Of a DNA stretch of 64,000 nt, positions 18,002 to 27,253 are shown piece by piece. The DNA is taken from assembly GCF_014283215.1 (NCBI RefSeq), contig NZ_JACOMF010000007.1, positions 62,001-126,000 of the forward strand, given 5' to 3'. Below the pieces are notes generated by a model, which was not told where the DNA came from, did no database searches, and was given only the letters and a program-made list of their open reading frames with translations. Source of the stretch: Siccirubricoccus deserti (lineage in GTDB: Bacteria; Pseudomonadota; Alphaproteobacteria; Acetobacterales; Acetobacteraceae). Every line of letters begins with the position of its first letter. Within the stretch, counting starts at the first letter, position 1. The position numbers were made by a program, and so were the translations under genes.

Positions 18002-19500
18002 TCCTGCTGTTCCTGCTGCTGCTGTTCGGCCCGGCACGGGCCGGAGACGCGCCCTTTTCGCGCGACGAGGTGCAGTTGGTGCTGGCTGTCGCCCTGGGCG
18101 TGGTGCTGGAGCGCCATCTCGAAGCCGCCTCCCCGGCCGAGCTGGCGCTCTGGAGCCTGCGCGGGCTTGAGGTGCTGGAGCCAGGCCTGAAGCCCGAGCT
18201 GCGCGCCGGCACCCTGCTGCTGTCGCGGGCCGACCGGCTGGTCGCCTCCCGCCCGGTCCCGCAGCCACCGCCCGGGACGGCGTCGGATGCCGCCGCGGTG
18301 CCGCTGGCGGTCACCCTCGCCGCGCTGTTCGACGTCGCCTGGCGCAGCTCCCCGGCGCTGCGCCGGGCCGGCCAGGACGGCATGCTGCGCAGTGCCTTCG
18401 AGGAGCTGTTCAACCACCTCGATCCCTACAGCCGCTACGTCTCGCCCGCCGAGGCGGTGGCGACGCGCACCCGCCGGGTTGGCCAGGCAGGACTAGGGCT
18501 GCGACTTGCCGCCGGGCGAGGGCGGAGGGTGGTGGTGGCGGCGCTTCTGCCGGAGGGGCCGGCGGCGCAGGCCGGGCTGCGGCCCGGCGACCAGGTGCTG
18601 GCGGTGGACGGGATCGGGGTCTCGGTCGACGACCTCGCCGCCGCCGCCACCCTGCTGGAAGGCCCGGCCGGCACCGCCGTCACGCTGCGGCTGCAGCGCG
18701 GCGGGCGCCGATTCGATGCGCTGCTCCACCGGATTCCCGGGGTGCCAGAGCCGCTGCAGGCGGAGCGGCGGGAGGATGCGCTGTGGATTCGGCTGGACGC
18801 CTTCTCCGCCCTCACCGAGACGCGGCTGATCGGCGCGCTGCGGGACGGGCTGCGGCCACCGCGGCCGCGCGGGGTGGTGCTCGATCTGCGCGGCAACCGT
18901 GGCGGGCTGCTCGGCCAGGCGGCGGCGGTGGCCAGCGCCTTCCTGCCCGGCGGGCTGGTGGGGCAGACCGCCGGCCGCCATCCCGATGCGGCCCGGCGCT
19001 GGGAAGCCAGCGGCCCGGACCAGGCGGAGGGCTTGCCAGTGGTGGTGCTGATCGATGGCCGCACTGCCTCGGCCGCCGAGATCGTTGCCGCGGCGCTGGC
19101 GGATCGCGGCCGGGCGGTGGTGGTCGGCAGCGCCAGCACCGGCAAGGGGCTGATCCAGCTGGTGGTGCCGCTGCCGAACGGGGCTGAGCTTCTGGTGAGC
19201 TGGTCGCGCGTGCTGGCGCCGCTGGGCTGGCCGATCCAGGGGCTGGGCGTGCTGCCCATGGTCTGCACCAGCCTCGGCACCGAGGCGACGGCCGGGGCCC
19301 TGGTCCGACTGCGGCAGGGTGAGGCGCCGATGGCGCTGCCGCTGGCCCGGCTGCGGGCGGCCCGGGCGCCGGTACCGGGCAGCGAGGTGGCGGCGCTGCG
19401 CAACACCTGCCCGCCGGCCGAGGGGCGCCCTGCCGATCTGGCGGTGGCGCGAACCCTGCTGGAGCAGCCGGAAACCTATGCCGCGGCGCTGGCGCAATAG
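17824..19500 (+). CDS. S41 family peptidase (carboxy-terminal processing protease-like)
   Basis: An N-terminal hydrophobic stretch (LILLFLLLLFGPARA) marks it as exported or membrane anchored. It is followed by FEELFNHLDPYSRYVSP (the CTP N-domain signature), a PDZ domain (GLRPGDQVLAVDGIGV) and the S41 core DLRGNRGG with nucleophile Ser in DGRTASAAEIV (about 417) and Lys in STGKGLIQ (441). CTPs trim periplasmic proteins. The start is uncertain: ATG 17824 overlaps rnr by 178 bp and puts 60 non-conserved residues before the signal, yet no ATG, GTG or TTG lies nearer. A CTG start around 18000 is possible. Confidence 0.82.
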   Translation: MDTGRGSACAVRPKDRAELRSWPKGRGAAGGGRAADRRHGVPPAAGHPATLSRRPPARLILLFLLLLFGPARAGDAPFSRDEVQLVLAVALGVVLERHLEAASPAELALWSLRGLEVLEPGLKPELRAGTLLLSRADRLVASRPVPQPPPGTASDAAAVPLAVTLAALFDVAWRSSPALRRAGQDGMLRSAFEELFNHLDPYSRYVSPAEAVATRTRRVGQAGLGLRLAAGRGRRVVVAALLPEGPAAQAGLRPGDQVLAVDGIGVSVDDLAAAATLLEGPAGTAVTLRLQRGGRRFDALLHRIPGVPEPLQAERREDALWIRLDAFSALTETRLIGALRDGLRPPRPRGVVLDLRGNRGGLLGQAAAVASAFLPGGLVGQTAGRHPDAARRWEASGPDQAEGLPVVVLIDGRTASAAEIVAAALADRGRAVVVGSASTGKGLIQLVVPLPNGAELLVSWSRVLAPLGWPIQGLGVLPMVCTSLGTEATAGALVRLRQGEAPMALPLARLRAARAPVPGSEVAALRNTCPPAEGRPADLAVARTLLEQPETYAAALAQ

Positions 19501-19643
19501 GGCTGACCGCAGCGGGGCGCGACGCCCGGAGCGCGAATCCGCCTTATGAACAAGGGACCATAGCGGGGGTGACGGTCAGGCATGAACGCCACTCCTCCGC
19601 TGTAGGCCGGAGCCCCGGACTCCGTGCCCGCGCGCGATTGCGC

Positions 19644-19671
19644 TTGACGTGCAGCCGGCCGGGGTTAGGTT
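19644..19671 (+). promoter_or_regulatory. candidate sigma-70-type promoter for rpmG
   Basis: TTGACG at 19644-19649 and TAGGTT at 19666-19671 with 16-bp spacing, about 70 bp before the rpmG start in the 243-bp gap after the S41 gene. Good -35 match, moderate -10 match. Confidence 0.5.
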
Positions 19672-19743
19672 GCGTCCCCTTCTCCCCGCCGCCGTCAGGC
19701 CGAGTCTGCCCGCACGGCGCAACATGGATACGCAGGCTTCGTC

Positions 19744-19911
19744 ATGGCCAAGTCGAACACCATTCAGATCAAGCTCGTCAGCAGCGCCGAGACCGGCTTC
19801 TTCTATGTGACCAAGAAGAATGTCCGGAACACCACCGGCAAGCTGGAGCTCAAGAAGTACGATCCAGTCGTCCGGAAGCACGTCGTCTTCCGCGAATCCA
19901 AGATCAAATGA
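19744..19911 (+). CDS. rpmG: 50S ribosomal protein L33
   Basis: 55 residues, the exact size for proteobacterial L33. Reads [19 protein letters not shown], then [20 protein letters not shown], ending [10 protein letters not shown]. It has no zinc cysteines, so it is the Cys-free form. It stands alone with its own promoter candidate and a hairpin directly after the stop. Confidence 0.97.
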   Translation: MAKSNTIQIKLVSSAETGFFYVTKKNVRNTTGKLELKKYDPVVRKHVVFRESKIK

Positions 19912-19940
19912 TCCGGCGGAAGCCGTTGTGCCGCCGGGTC
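19910..19940. terminator. rpmG/pleD convergent hairpin terminator
   Basis: GATCCGGCGG and CCGCCGGGTC form a 10-bp stem with one G-T mismatch and an 11-nt loop, covering the rpmG stop and the end of convergent pleD. No U-tract, as is common at this GC content. Confidence 0.5.
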
Positions 19941-21342
19941 AGCTGATCCGCGCGGCTGCCTGGGCTTCCGCCTTTGCCTGCGCCTGCGCGTGATCTTCCG
20001 GGGTGGCGAGCTCCACCCGGTTCCGCCCCGCCGCCTTGGCCCGATACAGCGCCGCATCCGCAGCATTGATCGCGCCGGCCGCGCTGGTTCCCATCTGCAC
20101 CATGGCCAGGCCGATGCTCGCGGTGATGGGCAGCAGAAGGCCGCCGATCGAGATCGGGTCATTCGCCAGCGCGGCGCGCAGCCGCTCGGCCACCATGGCG
20201 CCGTATTCCGCCGGGGCGCCGGCCAGCACCACGATGAACTCCTCGCCGCCATAGCGCGCCACCACATCGGCCGCCCGAAGATGCGTCTTCAGCCGCTGCG
20301 CCACCTCATGCAGGGCGGCGTCGCCGGCGGCATGGCCGTGGCGGTCATTGATCGCCTTGAAGCGGTCCACATCCATCAGCAGCACCGCGGCGCCCGAGCC
20401 GCGCAGCACGCCTTCCAGGTGGCGCAACACGTAGCGGCGGTTGCGCAGTCCGGTCAGCGGATCGGTCACCGCGAGTTCCAGCGACCGGTCGAGATCGGCG
20501 CGCAGCCGTTCCTGGTAGCGCTTCCGACGGATCTGGTTGCGACTGCGGGCGCACAACTCATTGGCATCGATCGGCCGCAGCACATGGTCGTTGGCGCCGA
20601 GGTCGAAGCCGCGCAGCACCATGCTGCGCTGGCTGGCATCCGCCACCAGCAGCACCGGCAGGTCGCGCGTCGCCGTCTGGGCGCGCAGCCGTGACGCCAG
20701 CCGCAGTTCATCGCCGCCAGTCAGGGCGAGGCAGAGCACCGCCAGATCGAAGCTACCGCCCGCCAGCGCCGCCATGGCCTCTTCGGGCGCGGTTTCGGTC
20801 CGCACAACAACCTCGTCCGCGGCCAGGATCGCCGCCACCGCGGCCGCCTCCCCGGCCGATTCGGCCAGAACCAGCGCGGTGGCGCCGGCGATGCTGAGGT
20901 CTGGCTCGGCCGGCGGCTCGAAACCCAGTTCCTGCGCCGTCTCCGAGCGCAGCCGCCAGGCATCCTGCACCTGCTTCACCCGCAACAGCGCCCGCAGTCG
21001 GGCGAACAGCGTCGCGTCGTCGACCGGCTTCGAGAGGAAATCATCCGCCCCGGCCTCGAGCCCCCGCACCCGCTCCGACTGGTCGACCAGAGCGGTGACC
21101 ATCACCACGGGGATGTGAGCGGTGGCCGGGTCGGCCTTCAGGCGGCGACAGACGTCGTAGCCATCCATGCCAGGCATCATGACGTCGAGCAGGATCACGT
21201 CCGGGGCCGCCCGGGCGACCGCCGCCAGCGCCTCCAGCCCCGAGGCGGCCAGGGTGACATCGTAGTATTCGTTCAGCAGCTTCGCCTCGAGCAGGCGCAG
21301 ATTTGCCGTGATATCATCAACGACCAGGACGCGCGCCGTCAT
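19939..21342 (-). CDS. pleD: PleD-type response regulator diguanylate cyclase (REC-REC-GGDEF)
   Basis: 467 residues. REC1 has acidic pocket VVDD (7-10) and phospho-acceptor Asp53 in LLDVMMPGMDG. REC2 (about 155-275) has Cys where the acceptor Asp would be (LAVLCLAL), as expected of the adaptor receiver of PleD. GGDEF domain (about 295-460) has active site GGEEF at 365-369 and the inhibitory I-site RAAD at 356-359. It therefore should make c-di-GMP from GTP with product inhibition, activated by REC1 phosphorylation. In Caulobacter PleD drives the motile-to-sessile switch. Single gene here, without divK beside it. Confidence 0.95.
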   Translation of the reverse strand: MTARVLVVDDITANLRLLEAKLLNEYYDVTLAASGLEALAAVARAAPDVILLDVMMPGMDGYDVCRRLKADPATAHIPVVMVTALVDQSERVRGLEAGADDFLSKPVDDATLFARLRALLRVKQVQDAWRLRSETAQELGFEPPAEPDLSIAGATALVLAESAGEAAAVAAILAADEVVVRTETAPEEAMAALAGGSFDLAVLCLALTGGDELRLASRLRAQTATRDLPVLLVADASQRSMVLRGFDLGANDHVLRPIDANELCARSRNQIRRKRYQERLRADLDRSLELAVTDPLTGLRNRRYVLRHLEGVLRGSGAAVLLMDVDRFKAINDRHGHAAGDAALHEVAQRLKTHLRAADVVARYGGEEFIVVLAGAPAEYGAMVAERLRAALANDPISIGGLLLPITASIGLAMVQMGTSAAGAINAADAALYRAKAAGRNRVELATPEDHAQAQAKAEAQAAARIS

Positions 21343-21473
21343 GTGACCGGCCCATGAAATTCATGTGCCACCCCCTGCCGGGAACCCGAACGGCTCTGTG
21401 CCGTCTGCTGCCGGGACCTTAGGGAAGCGCAGTGCCCCCGATCCGGGGCGCGATGGCAGCAGCGGAGAACCTC

Positions 21474-22076
21474 ATGCCCGGAATGACGGCGAGCAGTGCG
21501 GCAACCCCGAACGGCGGTGCGAATGCCGCCCTGTTCTTTCGCCGCTGGCTGGCGAACCCGTTGCAGATGGGCTCCGTTATCCCCTCGTCGCCCAGCCTCT
21601 GCCGCCGAATCGCCGCGCTGGTCGAGCGCGCGCCCGACGAGGTGGTGGTGGAGCTCGGCGCCGGCACCGGCGTGGTCTCCCGCGCGCTGCTCGACGCCGG
21701 GGTGCCGGCGGAGAGGCTGGTTGTGATCGAGATCGTGCCGGACATGGCCGAGCATCTGCGCCAGGCGCTGCCCGGCGTCGATGTCATCTGCGGCGACGCC
21801 TTCGAGCTGCCGAAGGCCCTGCCGGAACGGCTGCACGGCAAGGTTGGCACTGCGATCTGCGGCATCCCGCTGGTCATGCTGCCGATCGAGCAGCAGCGGC
21901 GCTTCGTCGACGCGGTGGAGGCGGTGGCGCCCGGCCGCGGCTTCCTGCTCTACACCTATTGCATCACCTCGCCGCTGCCCTGGCGCCGGCTCGGGCTTTC
22001 GGCGCGGCGGGAGGCCTGGACGCCGCGCAACATCCCGCCGGCCAGCGTCTGGCGCTACCGGCCAGCCCGCGGTTGA
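21474..22076 (+). CDS. SAM-dependent methyltransferase, phosphatidylethanolamine N-methyltransferase-like (PmtA type)
   Basis: 200 residues from ATG 21474 (GGAG 7 bp upstream); an in-frame GTG at 21432 with AGGGAAG is a real alternative adding 14 residues. The sequence FFRRWLANPLQMGSVIPSSP before the SAM site VVELGAGTGVVSRALL is the signature of the Rhodobacter-type PmtA/KsgA-like group, and the end PPASVWRYRP also fits. These soluble enzymes methylate phosphatidylethanolamine on the way to phosphatidylcholine. Function is assigned by family resemblance only. Confidence 0.75.
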   Translation: MPGMTASSAATPNGGANAALFFRRWLANPLQMGSVIPSSPSLCRRIAALVERAPDEVVVELGAGTGVVSRALLDAGVPAERLVVIEIVPDMAEHLRQALPGVDVICGDAFELPKALPERLHGKVGTAICGIPLVMLPIEQQRRFVDAVEAVAPGRGFLLYTYCITSPLPWRRLGLSARREAWTPRNIPPASVWRYRPARG

Positions 22077-22394
22077 GCACAGCGTCTCGGCATCCGAACG
22101 CAACCGGGGCGGGGCGGACATTTGTGCCGCCGCCACCGGGCCATCAGGAACCGCATACCCGGGATCGGACTCCCGCATCCATTACGCCTCAGGATTGGGC
22201 CCCAAAGAGCCAGTTCCACCGCCCGGTGCAATGCCTCCTTATCACGGAAGCTGGTGCGGGAAGAAGGTGCCGGCTGCAACCCAGCCATCAAGATCCTGGC
22301 GATGCTTTCCTTGCGCGAAGCTTGACGGCGGGTGACTGCACAGCCCATTCCGCTGGCGGCCCTGGCCACCGGGCAGGCGCGTGCGGCAGCGGCT
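22077..22394. other. intergenic stretch without a recognised gene
   Basis: 318 bp between the methyltransferase and the convergent VOC gene, with lower GC in the middle (about 22190-22330). A minus-strand frame (22055-22426) runs through it but has no recognisable domain and overlaps both neighbours. It could be degraded mobile DNA; no terminal repeats were found. Confidence 0.25.
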
Positions 22395-23033
22395 TCAGCC
22401 GCTGGACAGTGCGACCTCCGTGCCATCCAGCCGCTTCAGCCGGGCGACCAGGCGGGCATGCGGGCTGCGGCGCAGCTTCAGCACATCCTCGAGCCCGCGC
22501 TCGGCCAGTGCCGCCCGCACCGCATCCGCATCCGGGTGTTCCGCTTCCAGCTGCAGCAGGCGCACATGGCTGTCCGGCAGTCGGGAGGAGGCACCCTCCC
22601 CCTGCCACTGGATCAGCGCCGGAATGAGGTTGTCCATGTCCTGGCGCTGCGGCGGGAAGGCCATGCGCCAGGAGAGATCGCCGCGGCTCATCGACTTCAC
22701 CTCACCGGCGCGCGGGCCGAGGCGGGCGACCACCGCATCCAGCACCGGGGTGCGCGCCACCCAGGCGATCAGCCGCGGCTCGGCCTCCAGCGCCATGCGC
22801 AGCCCCGGGTCGTCGAGGTCGAATGGCCGCGGATGCGCCGGTGCCGGCTGCTCGGGATCGGGCGCGATCACTTCCAGGTAGCAGCCGCGACCGAGGCCGA
22901 GCAGCATGTTGTGGGTGCCGAAGCCCTCGTGCCGGCCGCCCGGCTTCGGCTTCACGCCCAGGTGCTGGACGACGAAGGCGGCGCCTTCCTCCAGCGTCCG
23001 GGCGCCCAGCACGATGTGGTCGATCTCCGCCAT
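22395..23033 (-). CDS. VOC family protein (glyoxalase-like domain)
   Basis: 212 residues. Start MAEIDHIVLGARTLEEG at 23033; more upstream codons fall in a low-complexity intergenic repeat. The N-terminal half has the beta-alpha-beta-beta-beta pattern of a Glyoxalase_3-type domain (IDHIVLG, GTHNMLLGLG, CYLEVIAPDP) and the second half a weaker copy. Such proteins can be metal-dependent lyases or dioxygenases, but the activity cannot be told from sequence. Neighbour of a GST gene on the same strand, 95 bp apart. Confidence 0.8.
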   Translation of the reverse strand: MAEIDHIVLGARTLEEGAAFVVQHLGVKPKPGGRHEGFGTHNMLLGLGRGCYLEVIAPDPEQPAPAHPRPFDLDDPGLRMALEAEPRLIAWVARTPVLDAVVARLGPRAGEVKSMSRGDLSWRMAFPPQRQDMDNLIPALIQWQGEGASSRLPDSHVRLLQLEAEHPDADAVRAALAERGLEDVLKLRRSPHARLVARLKRLDGTEVALSSG

Positions 23034-23128
23034 GGTTCCCCCGTCGCCGCCATGCGGCGCGTTATTGAGGCGCCGCCATGCGGCGCATTGCCTCACCCGC
23101 CCGGCGCGGCGTCCTGCCGGCGCCGCGG

Positions 23129-23863
23129 TCAGCGCACCGCGAATTGCTTCTTGCCGAACATCACCTCGCGCTCGGCATCGGTGATGGCGCCACGACGCTG
23201 TCGCTCCGATAGCACCGCGACGCCACGCTGCACCGCCGGCCGCGCCGCGATCGTATCATGCCACCGCCGCACCGCGGGGTAATGCGCCAGATCAATCCCC
23301 CGGCGTTCCGGATTGCGAATCCAGGGGAAGGTGGCGATGTCGGCGATGCTGTACTCAGGGCCTGCCAGATAGGGGCTTGCCGACAGCCGCTTGTCGAGCA
23401 CCCGGTGCAGCCGCGCCACCTCGTTGGTGTAGCGCTCGATGGCGTAGGGCAGCTTCTCCGCCGCATAATTGGCGAAATGGTTGTACTGGCCGAACATCGG
23501 CCCGACGCCGCCCATCTGGAACATCAGCCATTGCAGGCAATGATAGCGCGCCGCCGGATTCGCCGGCAGCAGCGTCGAGCCGGTCTTCTCCGCCAGGTAG
23601 ATCATGATGGCGGCGCTCTCGAACAGCGTGAAGCGCGTGCCCTCCGGCCCCTCGGGATCGACGATGGCCGGAATCCGGTGGTTCGGCGTGATGGCAAGGA
23701 ATTCCGGCTTGAACTGGTCGCCGGCGCCGATGTTGACCGGCACCACCGTGTAGGGCAGGCCGAGTTCCTCCAGCAGGATATGCACCTTGTGGCCGTTCGG
23801 CGTCGGCCAGGTCCAGACCTCGATGGGCTTGCGCCCCTCCGGCGCGGCGGCGGCTGCGGGCAT
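23129..23863 (-). CDS. glutathione S-transferase family protein (YfcG/Ure2p-like)
   Basis: 244 residues. Start decided by the ribosome site: GGGAGG lies 7 bp before ATG 23863 but directly against ATG 23869. N-terminal thioredoxin-like GST domain has NGHKVHILLEELGLPYTVVP, PNHRIPAIVD and FESAAIMIYLAEK; all-helical C-domain follows (QWLMFQMGGVGPMFGQYNHF, YSIADIATFPW). The Asn-Gly-His-Lys start and the GPMFGQ segment are typical of the nu-class YfcG/YghU disulfide-bond oxidoreductases, which use glutathione. Confidence 0.88.
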   Translation of the reverse strand: MPAAAAAPEGRKPIEVWTWPTPNGHKVHILLEELGLPYTVVPVNIGAGDQFKPEFLAITPNHRIPAIVDPEGPEGTRFTLFESAAIMIYLAEKTGSTLLPANPAARYHCLQWLMFQMGGVGPMFGQYNHFANYAAEKLPYAIERYTNEVARLHRVLDKRLSASPYLAGPEYSIADIATFPWIRNPERRGIDLAHYPAVRRWHDTIAARPAVQRGVAVLSERQRRGAITDAEREVMFGKKQFAVR

Positions 23864-24019
23864 CGGCATCCCTCCCAGGATTTCACCGGCACGATGGGAC
23901 CGCCCGGGGGTGGGGTGCAAGACAGGCTGCGGTGTGACCATGGTCCTTGCCCCGGACTCGGCAATCCGGCGTATCATGCTGCGGCGCAACAGGCCGGGTC
24001 ACCCGGCCAGGAGTCCAGC

Positions 24020-24382
24020 ATGCCAGGTCCAGTCTTCGATGCCGGCGCATTCCTCGGCGGTCTGCTGCGGCTGCAGCTCGGCAACCTGAACGCGCTGGCA
24101 GAGGCGCAGCGCAGCGCGATCGAGGGGCTGACGGCGCTTGGCCGGCAACCACCGCGTTTGCCGGATCTGGCGATGCCCATCTCCAGCGATCCGCGCAGCA
24201 TCGTCACCGCGCCGGTCGAGTCGCTGAAGGCGGCGATCCTGGAAGGCACGGCGCAGGCGAATGCGATGCTGGAGATCACCGCCCGCGCCAATGCCGAGGC
24301 CACCGGCATCCTCCAGGAGCGGGCGCTCGCGGCGCTCGACGAATGGAAGGCGCTGCTGCTGGCCGCCACCCGCGGGGGTTAG
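24020..24382 (+). CDS. phasin-like small helical protein
   Basis: 120 residues, almost wholly alpha-helical, Ala/Leu-rich, without signal peptide or cysteine. Heptad-like amphipathic segments (LRLQLGNLNALAEAQRSAIE and ARANAEATGILQERALAAL) resemble phasins, the coat proteins of PHB granules. The start ATG 24020 follows CCAGGAG. Its stop lies 3 bp before a PHB depolymerase start, which supports a link to polyhydroxybutyrate. No conserved phasin motif is decisive. Confidence 0.6.
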   Translation: MPGPVFDAGAFLGGLLRLQLGNLNALAEAQRSAIEGLTALGRQPPRLPDLAMPISSDPRSIVTAPVESLKAAILEGTAQANAMLEITARANAEATGILQERALAALDEWKALLLAATRGG

Positions 24383-24385
24383 CCG

Positions 24386-25474
24386 ATGCGACGGCTGCTG
24401 GCCGCGCTGCTGCTGCTGGCGCTGCCGGCGGCGGCCGAGGCGCCGCTCGGGCGGCATGGCGCCGATCCGCGCCAGGTCTCGGTCTCCGGCCTCTCCTCCG
24501 GCGCCTTCATGGCGGCGCAGCTGCACATCGCGCATTCCACCGGGATCATGGGCGTCGGGCTGGTCGCCGGCGGGCTCTATGGCTGCGCGGTGGACAGCCT
24601 CGGTCCCGATGGGACGCTCCGCTCCCTCGCCGCGCTGGCGACCGGGCCCTGCATGGCGGTGCCGGCGCGGCTGCGGCCGGTGGCGGCCTATGCGGGGCTG
24701 GTGCGGCGGCTGGCGGAGGCGGGGCGGATCGACCCGCCGGCGGCGCTCGCCGGTGCCCGGGTCTACGCCTTCACCGGGGATGGCGATCAGGTGGTGAACG
24801 GCGAGACGGTGCGGCGCGCGGTGGCGCTGTACCAGGGGCTGGGGGTGCCGGAGACAGCGATCACCCTGCGACAGGGCAGCCTGCCCGCCGGCCACCCCGG
24901 CCATGGCTGGATCACCACGGATTTTGGCGGCGTCTGCGCCGCGCATGCGCCGCCCTTCCTCAACGATTGCGACTTCGACCTGGCCGGGGCGCTGCTGCAG
25001 GCGCTGTACGGCCCGCTGTCACCCCCGGTGCCGGCACGAGAGGCCGGGCTGCGCCGCTTCGACCAGCGCGAATTCGCCCCCGGCGGCGCGACGCGGCGGC
25101 ACGGGCTGGGCGAGGTCGGCATCCTCTACGTCCCGGAGGGCTGCGAGGCGGCTGCCACCTCCTGCCGGCTGCATGTCGCGCTGCATGGCTGCCGGCAGAC
25201 GCTGGCGCAGATCGGCGAGGACTTCATCCGCCACAGCGGTCTCAACCGTTGGGCCGAGGCCAACCGCATCCTGGTGCTCTATCCGCAGGCGAGCGTGGTG
25301 ACGACGGCTGATTTCAACCCGCCCAGGCTGACCGATGCCTTCAACACCAACCCGCGCGGCTGCTGGAATTGGTGGGGCTACGCCTATGACAGCCGGTACC
25401 TGACGAAGGATGGCGTGCAGCTCAGCGCGCTCTGGGCCATGGTCCAGCGCGTGACGGGCGAGTCCAACCGCTAG
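24386..25474 (+). CDS. extracellular/periplasmic short-chain PHB depolymerase-like esterase
   Basis: 362 residues. Signal peptide MRRLLAALLLLALPAAAEA. Alpha/beta-hydrolase with the SVSGLSSGAFMA nucleophile elbow (Ser about 36-38), in the form used by PHB depolymerases and esterase_phd proteins, a second conserved block LHVALHGCRQTLAQIGEDF and the C-terminal GCWNWWGYAYDSRYL block. Conserved cysteines (GCAVDS, GPCM, VCAAH, NDCDF, EGCEAA, TSCRL) suggest disulfides. It would cleave poly(3-hydroxybutyrate) or oligomers outside the cytoplasm. Second gene after the phasin-like protein. Confidence 0.85.
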   Translation: MRRLLAALLLLALPAAAEAPLGRHGADPRQVSVSGLSSGAFMAAQLHIAHSTGIMGVGLVAGGLYGCAVDSLGPDGTLRSLAALATGPCMAVPARLRPVAAYAGLVRRLAEAGRIDPPAALAGARVYAFTGDGDQVVNGETVRRAVALYQGLGVPETAITLRQGSLPAGHPGHGWITTDFGGVCAAHAPPFLNDCDFDLAGALLQALYGPLSPPVPAREAGLRRFDQREFAPGGATRRHGLGEVGILYVPEGCEAAATSCRLHVALHGCRQTLAQIGEDFIRHSGLNRWAEANRILVLYPQASVVTTADFNPPRLTDAFNTNPRGCWNWWGYAYDSRYLTKDGVQLSALWAMVQRVTGESNR

Positions 25475-25637
25475 AGCATGCGCCGCCCGATGGAATGATC
25501 GGCTCGTGAATCAGGCTGCTTCCACCGCAACGATCGGACGGAGCGGCACGACCGCGTCCCGATGCGGCAGGCACATTCACGCAGCACCACCCTGCGGCCC
25601 CCCGAGGCCGGTACGGCCAGGCGAGGAGGATGTCGGT

Positions 25638-27248
25638 ATGCGCGAGGCAAACGCACCGGAATCGCCCCGAACCCGCCGGGATCTGCTTGCCATGATCGGC
25701 ACCGTGGCCGGCGCCGCGGTGATGTACGAGGCGATGACCAGCCTCGGCCATGCGGCGCAGTCGACCTACCGTGGCCCGATCCGGCTGGAGGGGGATGCGC
25801 GCGGCGCCTCGGTGCTGATCCTCGGCGCCGGGCTCACCGGGCTGGTCGCGGCGATCGAGCTGCGCAAGGCCGGCTACAAGGTCGAGGTGCTGGAATACCA
25901 GAACCGCGCCGGCGGCCGCTGCTGGACCATCCGAGGCGGCGACACCTACACTGAGCTTGGCGGCGCCACCCAGCGCTGCGCGTTCGACCGTGGCCTGTAC
26001 TTCAACCCCGGCCCGTGGCGCATCCCCTACAATCATTCCGCCATACTGGATTACTGCCGCCGCTACGGCGTGGCGCTCGAGCCTTTCGTGCAGGTCAACC
26101 ACAACGCCTGGCTGCACAACACCCATGCCTTTGGCGGCAAGCCCCAGCGCTTCCGGGAGGTGCAGGCGGATTTCATCGGCCATACCTCCGAGCTGCTGGC
26201 CAAGGTCGCGCGGCAGGACCGGCTGGATGGCGAGGTGACGCGCGACGACAGGGAGGCGCTGCTGGCGGCGCTGCAGCGCTGGGGCGCGCTGGACCGCGAC
26301 TACGCCTACCGGGAAAGCCTCCTCACCAGCGAGCGCCGCGGCTTCGCGCGGGACCCGGGCGGCGGGCCGGACGGTGCGCCGAAACTCGCCGGGCCGCTCG
26401 ACATGCGCGAGCTGATGCGCTCGGGGCTCTGGCGCTACCTGGCGAATGGCATGCTGTACGAGTTCCAGACCACCATGTTCCAGCCGGTGGGCGGCATGGA
26501 CATGATCGCTCAAGCCCTGTTCCATGCGCTGGGACCCGAGGTGGTGCGCTTCGGCCGCAAGGTAACGGAGATCGGCCAGTCCGAGAGCGGCGTTACGGTG
26601 GCCCATGTCGATGCGCGGCAGGGCGGCGAGCCGCTGACCTCCGGCGCCGACTGGTGCCTCTGCACCATCCCGCTCACGGTGCTCAGCCAGACGAAGATGG
26701 CTGTCGGCCCGCGGATGCGCGCCGCGATCGACGCCATCTCCTACGATGCCTCGGCGAAGGTCGGGCTGCAGTTCCGCCGCCGCTTCTGGGAGGAGGACGA
26801 GGCGATCTTCGGGGGCGTGTCCTACACCGACCTGCCGATCTCGCAGATCTCCTACCCATCCAGCGGGTTCCTGTCCGGCGGCAAGGGTGTGCTGCTCGGC
26901 GCCTATCCCTATGGCGGCGTCCACGCCTATGAGTTGACCGCCCTGCCGCCGGAGGAGCGGGTCCGCCGCGCCGTCGAATGGGGCGCGCAGCTCCACCCGC
27001 GGCAGTACCGCGAGGAATTCGAGACGGGCATCTCCGTCGGCTGGCACCGCGTGCCCTGGGCCCTCGGCTGCGCCGGTCACTGGACCGGGGCGCTGCGCGA
27101 CGAGCATTACGCCGATCTCTGTGCCATGGACGGAAGATTGCTGCTGGCTGGCGAGCACGCCTCCCATCTGCCGGCCTGGCAGGAGGGCGCGATCCTCTCC
27201 TCGCTCGATGCGGTGTCGCGCCTGCACCGGCGCGTGGTGGGAGGGTGA
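25638..27248 (+). CDS. Tat-exported FAD-dependent amine oxidase/dehydrogenase
   Basis: 536 residues. ATG 25638 with GAGGAGG 8 bp upstream. A twin-arginine signal is present (TRRDLLAMIG, Arg13-Arg14, then a hydrophobic stretch to AMTSLGHAA). FAD-binding Rossmann motif LGAGLTGLVAAIELRKAGY at about 61-79, the RAGGRCWTIRGG dinucleotide segment, a substrate domain with WEEDEAIFGG, and the C-terminal FAD clamp RLLLAGEHASHLPAWQEGAI. Family members oxidise L-amino acids or other primary/secondary amines to imines. Its position before a c-type cytochrome and an exported RidA suggests it passes electrons to the cytochrome rather than oxygen (inference). Substrate unknown. Confidence 0.88.
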   Translation: MREANAPESPRTRRDLLAMIGTVAGAAVMYEAMTSLGHAAQSTYRGPIRLEGDARGASVLILGAGLTGLVAAIELRKAGYKVEVLEYQNRAGGRCWTIRGGDTYTELGGATQRCAFDRGLYFNPGPWRIPYNHSAILDYCRRYGVALEPFVQVNHNAWLHNTHAFGGKPQRFREVQADFIGHTSELLAKVARQDRLDGEVTRDDREALLAALQRWGALDRDYAYRESLLTSERRGFARDPGGGPDGAPKLAGPLDMRELMRSGLWRYLANGMLYEFQTTMFQPVGGMDMIAQALFHALGPEVVRFGRKVTEIGQSESGVTVAHVDARQGGEPLTSGADWCLCTIPLTVLSQTKMAVGPRMRAAIDAISYDASAKVGLQFRRRFWEEDEAIFGGVSYTDLPISQISYPSSGFLSGGKGVLLGAYPYGGVHAYELTALPPEERVRRAVEWGAQLHPRQYREEFETGISVGWHRVPWALGCAGHWTGALRDEHYADLCAMDGRLLLAGEHASHLPAWQEGAILSSLDAVSRLHRRVVGG

Positions 27249-27253
27249 CCGCC

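Noticed and set aside
22055-22426. 123-codon minus-strand frame in a gap
   Set aside because: No recognised domain, no ribosome site, overlaps both neighbours; kept only as a note on the gap.
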